This document shows, piece after piece, positions 7,345-11,456 of a stretch of DNA of 11,456 nt (positions within the stretch are counted from its first letter, which is position 1; each line of letters starts with the position of its first letter). The DNA is from Thiotrichaceae bacterium (GTDB taxonomy: Bacteria > Pseudomonadota > Gammaproteobacteria > Thiotrichales > Thiotrichaceae), in contig JALVDQ010000195.1 of the NCBI GenBank assembly GCA_027008885.1, positions 1 through 11,456 of the forward strand, in the 5' to 3' direction. The position numbers and the translations under genes were made by a program. The notes below the pieces were generated by a model, which worked only from the letters and a program-made list of their open reading frames with translations, did not search any database and had not been told where the DNA came from.

Positions 7345-7365
7345 CCTGTTTATTAAACATACAGG
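7345..7365. promoter_or_regulatory. Palindrome TGTTTA-T-TAAACA upstream of the DsrE2-like gene
   Basis: A perfect 13-base palindrome (7347-7359) is framed by CCTGT (7345-7349) and ACAGG (7361-7365), which can also pair with each other in an alternative register. It lies 34-54 bases before the start codon, probably within the leader or core promoter, so a repressor site is possible. Confidence 0.4.
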
Positions 7366-7398
7366 TTCTAACTGTTACTACATCTCAAGAGGTCAAAA

Positions 7399-7911
7399 AT
7401 GGACGAAAAGAAACTTGCTATCATTGCTACCAAAGGAACACTGGATTGGGCTTATCCTCCTTTTATACTTGCATCAACGGCTGCGGCGCTTGGCTATGAA
7501 GTTGAAGTTTTCTGTACTTTTTATGGTCTTCAATTACTCAAAAAGGATGTTGACAGTCTTCAGGTTAGCCCTTTAGGAAACCCTGGAATGCCAATGAAAA
7601 TGCCATTTGGTCCAGACTGGTTCAGGGATATTAACTGGAATATTCCAAACATTATTCAGGCTAACCTGCCTGGTTATGAAGCAATCGCAACAACACTTAT
7701 GAAAAAGACGATTGCAAACAACGGTGTTGCTACTATCGCGGATCTGCGTGAGCTTTGTCAGGAAGCTGAAGTCAGATTCCTTGCCTGCCAGATGACAGTT
7801 GAACTGTTTGGTTTTGATGCTGAAAAAGATTTTATTGATGGCATTGATTATGTCGGGGCGGCAACATTCTTTGAATTTGCGGGTGATTCTGATATTTGTT
7901 TGTATATCTAA
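7399..7911 (+). CDS. DsrE/DsrF/DrsH-like (DsrE2-type) sulfur carrier protein
   Basis: This small soluble protein of the DsrE superfamily belongs to the DsrE2-like branch, found widely in sulfur-oxidising and sulfate-reducing bacteria. Relatives work as persulfide carriers between rhodanese, TusA and Dsr or Hdr-like enzymes. The 170 residues open with KKLAIIATKGTLDWAYPPFI (4-23) and end with GAATFFEFAGDSDICLYI (153-170), both typical. Cysteines lie at 39 (FCTFYG), 120, 130 (ACQMT) and 167; Cys130 is the best candidate for the sulfur-carrying residue by family resemblance. AAGAGG lies just before the ATG as a good ribosome binding site. The gene stands alone, without rhodanese, tusA or dsrAB neighbours in the window. 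Its exact partners are unknown. Confidence 0.87.
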   Translation: MDEKKLAIIATKGTLDWAYPPFILASTAAALGYEVEVFCTFYGLQLLKKDVDSLQVSPLGNPGMPMKMPFGPDWFRDINWNIPNIIQANLPGYEAIATTLMKKTIANNGVATIADLRELCQEAEVRFLACQMTVELFGFDAEKDFIDGIDYVGAATFFEFAGDSDICLYI

Positions 7912-7979
7912 TTTTTATCAGGATATAGCCCTGTTTCTGAATCTGCAAGGCTATTCCCTCAGTTGAAATCTTCCGCGTA

Positions 7980-8016
7980 TAGCGAGCCTGCTGCAAAACC
8001 GGGTGTGGCTCGCTAC
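7980..8016. terminator. Long-stem hairpin between convergent genes (shared terminator or REP-like)
   Basis: TAGCGAGCC (7980-7988) and GGCTCGCTA (8007-8015) form a perfect 9-bp stem around an 18-base loop between the ends of the DsrE2-like and LysR genes. The right arm includes the LysR stop codon. On the minus strand the stem is preceded by GTAG, again REP-like. There is no T run on either strand, so it may act as an mRNA-protecting or Rho-assisted barrier rather than a classic terminator. Confidence 0.5.
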
Positions 8017-8936
8017 GACTCATGTTCTCGGGCGGTTTCCTGCGGGCTACATCGGTTACGTCCCTTAAACTTTTCTACAATGATTTCCAGCAACGCTTTC
8101 ACAAGCGGATCCTGTTCGCGCGATTTTAAATAAGCAAGTCGCAAGGGCAATGAAAAAGTCTCTCCCGTCCAAATTACAATTTCACCATTTTTCAGCATGA
8201 TTTCTGCCTCATCGTCGCGTATGAGGGCGAGTCCTACGCCTGCCTTTAACAAGGCATTGGTTGAATCTTCGGCGGCACTTGAGGTTATCATTGAAGGTTT
8301 GTTTGTGGTTTTTGCAAAAATATTGCGAATCAACCTGTGATAAATACACAAAGGCTCAGGATATATCCAGGGCAGCTTTGCCAGGTCTTCCTTATCTGCA
8401 TTTTTCAGTTGTTCTGCCCATTTGGGCGCGGCGGCAATCACCGCCTGTGTGGTGCATAATTCAATAAAGCTCAGCTCGTCGTAGTTGCTGTCACCAGAGA
8501 AAAAAGTAACGTCCAGATCCCCAGTGCTGACTTTCCTGATTAATTCAACAGAGGTTCCCTGGGTTAACTGTATTTTTAACTGGGTATATTTTGAAACCAG
8601 TGCATTGTGCCATTTCGCCAGCAATAAATAATCTGCATCTGCATTCAAGCCTATTTTTGCCTGCCCGGTTAGAACCCCCTGCAAGGTTTTAGCCTTTAAC
8701 TTAAGATCATTTCCTGCATTCAGAACCAACTGTGCTTTATCACGCAAAAGCGAACCGTTTTCAGTCAGTCGCATTCCCTTCGGGGTGCGATCAAACAGCT
8801 TGATTTCAAGTTCTTCTTCAAGTGCCTTAATATGTGCGCTTACTGCTGGCTGACTGCTAAAAAGACGTTCCGCAGCCTGGGTCAAATTGCCAGTTTCAGC
8901 AACCGTAACAAATGTACGTAGTTGATAAAGTTCCAT
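8013..8936 (-). CDS. LysR-type transcriptional regulator
   Basis: The 307-residue protein has the standard two-part layout: an N-terminal winged helix-turn-helix (1-60: LRTFVTVAETGNLTQAAERL then SSQPAVSAHIKALEEEL), a linker helix, and a periplasmic-binding-protein-like effector domain (about 91-295). The residues RTPKGMRLTENG (50-61) are typical. The effector is not predictable from the sequence. The ATG at 8936 fits the family start; the ribosome binding site is weak. A dyad with the T-N11-A pattern of LysR sites lies 15 bases upstream, so autoregulation is likely. The gene converges on the DsrE2-like gene; the next plus-strand genes (DUF1127-doxX) are divergent from it and are also candidate targets. 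Confidence 0.93.
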   Translation of the reverse strand: MELYQLRTFVTVAETGNLTQAAERLFSSQPAVSAHIKALEEELEIKLFDRTPKGMRLTENGSLLRDKAQLVLNAGNDLKLKAKTLQGVLTGQAKIGLNADADYLLLAKWHNALVSKYTQLKIQLTQGTSVELIRKVSTGDLDVTFFSGDSNYDELSFIELCTTQAVIAAAPKWAEQLKNADKEDLAKLPWIYPEPLCIYHRLIRNIFAKTTNKPSMITSSAAEDSTNALLKAGVGLALIRDDEAEIMLKNGEIVIWTGETFSLPLRLAYLKSREQDPLVKALLEIIVEKFKGRNRCSPQETAREHES

Positions 8937-8950
8937 TTTATTATGATCTC

Positions 8951-8972
8951 ATTGTTTCAGCTAATGAACAAT
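8951..8972. promoter_or_regulatory. LysR-type T-N11-A dyad upstream of the LysR gene
   Basis: ATTGTTTCA (8951-8959) mirrors TGAACAAT (8965-8972) with one extra base on the left. The core TTCA-N5-TGAA (8956-8968) has the T-N11-A form known for LysR-type regulator binding. Its position just before the start codon fits negative autoregulation. Binding by this particular regulator is inferred. Confidence 0.5.
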
Positions 8973-9053
8973 CGGGATTTCTGATATTAGCCTTTTGATA
9001 AAACGATTGGATAGATTTTCAAAATAAGAGTGAAATACTCACATGGTATACCT

Positions 9054-9185
9054 AGGAGCCTGCCTGAGAATAGCCAAAAATACGATTTTCAACAATTTAA
9101 CAAAAATTAAGTTCTTTATTTTCAATAACTTAAAAAATTGGTTTTTTGGGAAATTGTTGATTTCTTAGTTCTCAGACAGGCTCCT
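9054..9185. mobile_element. MITE-like foldback element, 132 bp, no coding capacity
   Basis: The left end AGGAGCCTGCCTGAGAA (9054-9070) and the right end TTCTCAGACAGGCTCCT (9169-9185) form a 17-bp inverted repeat with one mismatch. Inner segments also pair: TCAACAATTT (9089-9098) with AAATTGTTGA (9151-9160), and TTAAGTT with AACTTAA near the centre. The interior is AT-rich and has no open frame, so the whole could fold into one long imperfect hairpin. This is the structure of a nonautonomous miniature inverted-repeat element. No clear target-site duplication is visible, and the parent transposase is not in the window. It lies between the LysR gene and the DUF1127 gene. Confidence 0.7.
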
Positions 9186-9201
9186 GTAGGGGGTAAATCA
9201 T

Positions 9202-9232
9202 ACCGGGGTCTCACACGAGACCTCCGGTTTTT
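9202..9232 (+). terminator. Strong intrinsic terminator upstream of the DUF1127 gene
   Basis: ACCGGGGTCTC pairs with GAGACCTCCGGT across an ACAC loop; one unpaired T interrupts the right arm. A run of five T follows (9228-9232). This is a textbook Rho-independent terminator for plus-strand transcription. No plus-strand gene ends just upstream, so it either ends a short untranslated RNA or acts as an attenuator in the leader of the DUF1127-doxX unit, whose first start codon is 54 bases further on. Confidence 0.8.
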
Positions 9233-9285
9233 ATTCTTCACGATCAAGAAGCATTGCTGATTGTAAAAAATACAGGAGGTGGGTA

Positions 9286-9510
9286 ATGTCAGTTTACATT
9301 GAAAATAAACTGCAAAATAGTTTGGCAGATTCCCGGGCTTTACCAAAGGCGCTGCCAAAAATACCAGATATTCCAAAAACTGTTGCTTTCTGGATGGAGC
9401 GCTCACGCCAAAGGCGTGCCCTTGCAAATCTGGACAGGCGCTTACTGGATGATATTGGAATCACAGCAGAAGAAGCACAAAGAGAGTTTAAAAAACCATT
9501 TTGGAAATGA
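9286..9510 (+). CDS. Small DUF1127 (YjiS-like) arginine-rich protein
   Basis: The 74-residue protein has the DUF1127 domain in its C-terminal half (about 35-74): WMERSRQRRALANLDRRLLDDIGIT, then EEAQREFKKPFWK, with the usual FWK end. The N-terminal half is low-complexity and not recognised. DUF1127 proteins are small basic proteins; members studied in alphaproteobacteria bind RNA or affect phosphate and carbon metabolism, but the role here is unknown. A very strong ribosome binding site (GGAGG) precedes the ATG. A terminator hairpin lies 54 bases upstream and doxX follows after 66 bases in the same direction, so the two are probably co-transcribed. Confidence 0.88.
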   Translation: MSVYIENKLQNSLADSRALPKALPKIPDIPKTVAFWMERSRQRRALANLDRRLLDDIGITAEEAQREFKKPFWK

Positions 9511-9576
9511 TTTTGAGCTTGCAAAACCAACTGAAAAGCAGTCAAATAGAGTAAACCCAATAAGGAGATTGGTTCT

Positions 9577-10248
9577 ATGACTAAGTTTTTACTCAGTTTT
9601 TTCAGTTTTGGATGGCTCAGGTGGCTGGATTTTCTGCCACCTCTCTTGTTACGCCTGTTTTTGGCGCCGTTATTCTGGATCTCAGGAAGCCAAAAACTGG
9701 GATTATTTACATCGGATTATGTCTGGTATAACCCTTTTTCCTGGGTTAATCAGGAAACCGTACAGGCGACTGCCGAAAGCATGTCAAAGTTACCCTTAAT
9801 CGGTAATTTTTCAGATATATTGCCATATGCCATAGGTGGTCTGGAAGTAGTTGGTGCATTTTTACTGTTTATCGGTCTGGCAGTTCGCTGGATTTCATTG
9901 CCTTTATTAGCACTGATAGGATTCAGCGCACTCATCGCGCTTAATGGTCAGGATATATTTGGCGCTTTAAAAGAGCTGCTGATGACGCATGGATACAATG
10001 ATATAAGCAGTACGCCGTTTGGCAGATCCGTCATTTACTTCCTCATGCTTCTAACCTTGTTCTTTATGGGTGCCGGGCGTTTCTTCAGTGTTGACTGGTT
10101 CTTGTATCGTCGCTTGCAAAAAAGAATCAAGGCAGCCAGACTAGCCAAAGCAAAGCGAGATAAAGACAGGGATAATGCACAGATTATACCGACGCTCCCT
10201 GAAGATCCTTTTGATCTGGATAATACCACCGATACGCGAATTGCCTGA
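9577..10248 (+). CDS. DoxX family membrane protein
   Basis: This is a four-helix inner-membrane protein of the DoxX family. The 223 residues show hydrophobic segments near 19-37, 82-101, 104-124 and 150-170. The first holds the family pattern RLFLAPLFWISGSQKLG (26-42) and the last ends with GAGRFFSVDW. After the last helix comes a strongly basic stretch (178-199) and an acidic tail (208-220), longer than in many members. DoxX relatives are linked to thiosulfate:quinone oxidoreductase in archaea and to redox or stress tolerance in bacteria; no specific substrate can be assigned. AAGGAG precedes the ATG. It is probably in one transcript with the DUF1127 gene. The 3' side holds a decayed gene fragment. 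Confidence 0.85.
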   Translation: MTKFLLSFFSFGWLRWLDFLPPLLLRLFLAPLFWISGSQKLGLFTSDYVWYNPFSWVNQETVQATAESMSKLPLIGNFSDILPYAIGGLEVVGAFLLFIGLAVRWISLPLLALIGFSALIALNGQDIFGALKELLMTHGYNDISSTPFGRSVIYFLMLLTLFFMGAGRFFSVDWFLYRRLQKRIKAARLAKAKRDKDRDNAQIIPTLPEDPFDLDNTTDTRIA

Positions 10249-10295
10249 TTATTGAGCGGATAATTAAAAGCAGTGGACAACAACCATGATATTTT

Positions 10296-10536
10296 ATGGT
10301 AGCCAGACAGGGAGCTACTTGGCAACGCTGAAATAAGCGCATTTATGAAAATGCTTGATGCTTCCGGAAAGCATCATATCAGCGAAAAGGGATATTTTGG
10401 GCTTTATGACTGGTCTATTGAAAAACCGCTATGGGGAATATTCCCGAAACGGTGGTTGCGATGTTGGCAACCACCAGTCTGGGGGCAATCTGGACATCTA
10501 CCTCGCCCGATTTTGGAATACCGTGCCTTAATTCGC
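10296..10536 (+). pseudogene. Remnant of acetoacetyl-CoA synthetase (N-terminal fragments, frameshifted and truncated)
   Basis: Three pieces in different frames match the N-terminus of the acetoacetate-CoA ligase family of AMP-forming enzymes. These are ATWQR ending in a TGA (start ATG 10296), then NAEISAFMK...[12 protein letters not shown] (about 10324-10422), then [19 protein letters not shown] and TSTSPDFG (about 10437-10517). In intact relatives roughly 70-80 residues separate the second and third pieces, so there is an internal deletion as well as frameshifts. Homology ends just after SPDFG, close to repeat copy d (10537), so about four fifths of the gene is gone. The fragment is too damaged to be functional. 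The family assignment rests on recalled motifs, not an alignment. Confidence 0.75.
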
Positions 10537-10628
10537 CCCGTATTCCGCAAGGCTTCATACGGGCTACCTGTACTGTCTTCTGTCCTCTGTCTTCTGCTAC
10601 CCATCCCCCCCTTTTTTATATATTTTTT
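10537..10628 (+). repeat. Composite repeat, copy d (full length) at the bioF 3' end
   Basis: Hairpin arms CCCGTAT (10537-10543) and ATACGGG (10557-10563) are followed by CTAC (10564-10567), three heptamers (GTCTTCT, GTCCTCT, GTCTTCT; 10575-10595) and the C/T box (10599-10628) with seven C in total and TTTTTTATATATTTTTT. The copy joins the truncated acetoacetyl-CoA synthetase remnant on its left to the bioF coding end on its right. The complement of the box is read as the last codons and stop of bioF. Confidence 0.87.
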
Positions 10629-11456
10629 CCTTGCCACTTTGCTTGTTGCACATTTCGAAAGCATCCAGCAATAAATCAATATCTTCACTTGTATGCCGGG
10701 CAGATAATGTAACGCGTAATCTTGCTGTTCCCCGAGGTACGGTTGGTGGGCGAATTGGGGTTAATAATATTCCTTTATCCTGTAGTTGTTGACTCATCAG
10801 CAAGGCTTTTTCAGGGCTGCCGACCATGACGGGCTGTATTGCGGTATCCGACGGCATGAGTTCAAGCCCCAACTGCCCTGCCCCCGATCTGAACTGTTTT
10901 ACAAGATGCTTCAGATGCTCGCGTCGCCATTCTTCCTGCCTTACTATTTTAAGGCTGGTTCTTGTCGCTGCTGCAATCGCCGCGGGCATGGCTGTGGTAA
11001 AAATATAGGTGCGCGCGCTTTGGATTAAAAATTCAATTAAATCGTGGCTACCTGCAACAAAAGCACCCGCTGTACCAAGCGCCTTTCCAAGTGTAGCCAT
11101 AAGAATGGGAACGTCCTGTTGCGAGAGTTTCTGTTGTTCGATTAAGCCAGCGCCTGTTTTTCCCAGAGTGCCGAAACCGTGTGCGTCATCAATCATTAAC
11201 CAGGAATTATTTTGCTGTGCAAGCCTGGCAAGTTCATTTACCCTGGCAACATCACCATCCATGCTGAAAACACCATCACTTAAAATCATGCTGTTTTTGG
11301 AGTTATTTTTTGCCAGGAGTTTTTCCAGCATCTGCAAGTCATTATGCGCATAACGCTGTACCCTGGCACCTGAAAGTATGCCGGCATCAATCAGTGAGGC
11401 ATGATTCAAGCGATCCGAGAAAATTCGCTCGCCCCGATCCATCAGGGCATTAACTA
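10597..11456 (-). CDS. bioF: 8-amino-7-oxononanoate synthase BioF (5' part outside window)
   Basis: This PLP enzyme of the alpha-oxoamine synthase family condenses pimeloyl-ACP (or CoA) with L-alanine in biotin synthesis. The visible C-terminal 286 or so residues run open to the window edge, so the start is missing. Motifs include [37 protein letters not shown] and [16 protein letters not shown], where the lysine is the expected Schiff-base residue. [19 protein letters not shown] is the typical C-terminal block. The last ten residues ([10 protein letters not shown]) and the TAG stop are encoded by the C/T box of repeat copy d, so the natural C-terminus has been replaced or extended. No other biotin gene is visible. 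Confidence 0.95.
   Translation of the reverse strand, partial: VNALMDRGERIFSDRLNHASLIDAGILSGARVQRYAHNDLQMLEKLLAKNNSKNSMILSDGVFSMDGDVARVNELARLAQQNNSWLMIDDAHGFGTLGKTGAGLIEQQKLSQQDVPILMATLGKALGTAGAFVAGSHDLIEFLIQSARTYIFTTAMPAAIAAATRTSLKIVRQEEWRREHLKHLVKQFRSGAGQLGLELMPSDTAIQPVMVGSPEKALLMSQQLQDKGILLTPIRPPTVPRGTARLRVTLSARHTSEDIDLLLDAFEMCNKQSGKEKIYKKGGDG

Noticed and set aside
7923..7953. ATAGCC / GGCTAT inverted repeat after the DsrE2-like gene as a terminator
   Set aside because: Stem of only 6 bp, loop of about 18 bases and no T run; too weak to call.
10345..10674. Functional gene after doxX
   Set aside because: Conserved ligase motifs occur in different frames with stops and an internal gap, and the frame continues into repeat copy d; treated as a pseudogene.

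Overview
The window looks like a chromosomal segment of a gammaproteobacterium with moderate GC, probably one with sulfur metabolism. The protein types (split GlyQ/GlyS, TcdA, a HisI not fused to HisE, YidD, a DsrE2-like sulfur-carrier protein, a DUF1127 protein, DoxX) fit that group. The species cannot be named from the sequence. No rRNA, tRNA, CRISPR array or complete insertion sequence is visible.

Layout. Positions 119-6480 hold a minus-strand block, in transcription order glyQ, glyS (1-nt overlap), cbiB, cobD (8-nt overlap or about 100-nt gap, depending on the cobD start) and tcdA. glyQS charge tRNA-Gly. CobD makes aminopropanol phosphate and CbiB attaches it to cobyric acid in cobalamin synthesis. 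TcdA cyclises t6A37 in tRNA. A tight hisI-yidD pair lies upstream at 6625-7226, also on minus. A divergent plus-strand DsrE2-like gene (7399-7911) follows, converging on a LysR-type regulator (8013-8936, minus). Then come a foldback MITE-like element (9054-9185), a strong hairpin terminator (9202-9232) and a plus-strand DUF1127-doxX pair (9286-10248). A decayed fragment of an acetoacetyl-CoA synthetase gene (about 10296-10536) ends at a repeat element. The window closes with the 3' part of bioF on minus.

The most unusual content is a composite repeat that fills nearly every gap between the minus-strand genes. Its full form has three parts. The first is a REP-like hairpin (arms CCCGTAT/ATACGGG) flanked by CTAC, which is GTAG on the other strand. 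The second is a tandem array of heptamers with consensus GTCTTCT or GTCCTCT. The third is a C/T box: ACCCATC, then a C run, then a T-rich stretch with TATATA. Full or near-full copies lie at 1-130, 1000-1096, 3208-3307 and 10537-10628. A copy with a different head lies at 3371-3459. Boxes alone lie at 2197-2226 and 6519-6550. The boxes touch coding sequence: they overlap the glyS stop, encode the last residues of TcdA and BioF, sit at the 5' end of cobD, and lie directly upstream of a perfect TATAAT in front of glyQ. The head resembles REP sequences mobilised by RAYT transposases, but no RAYT gene is present in the window.
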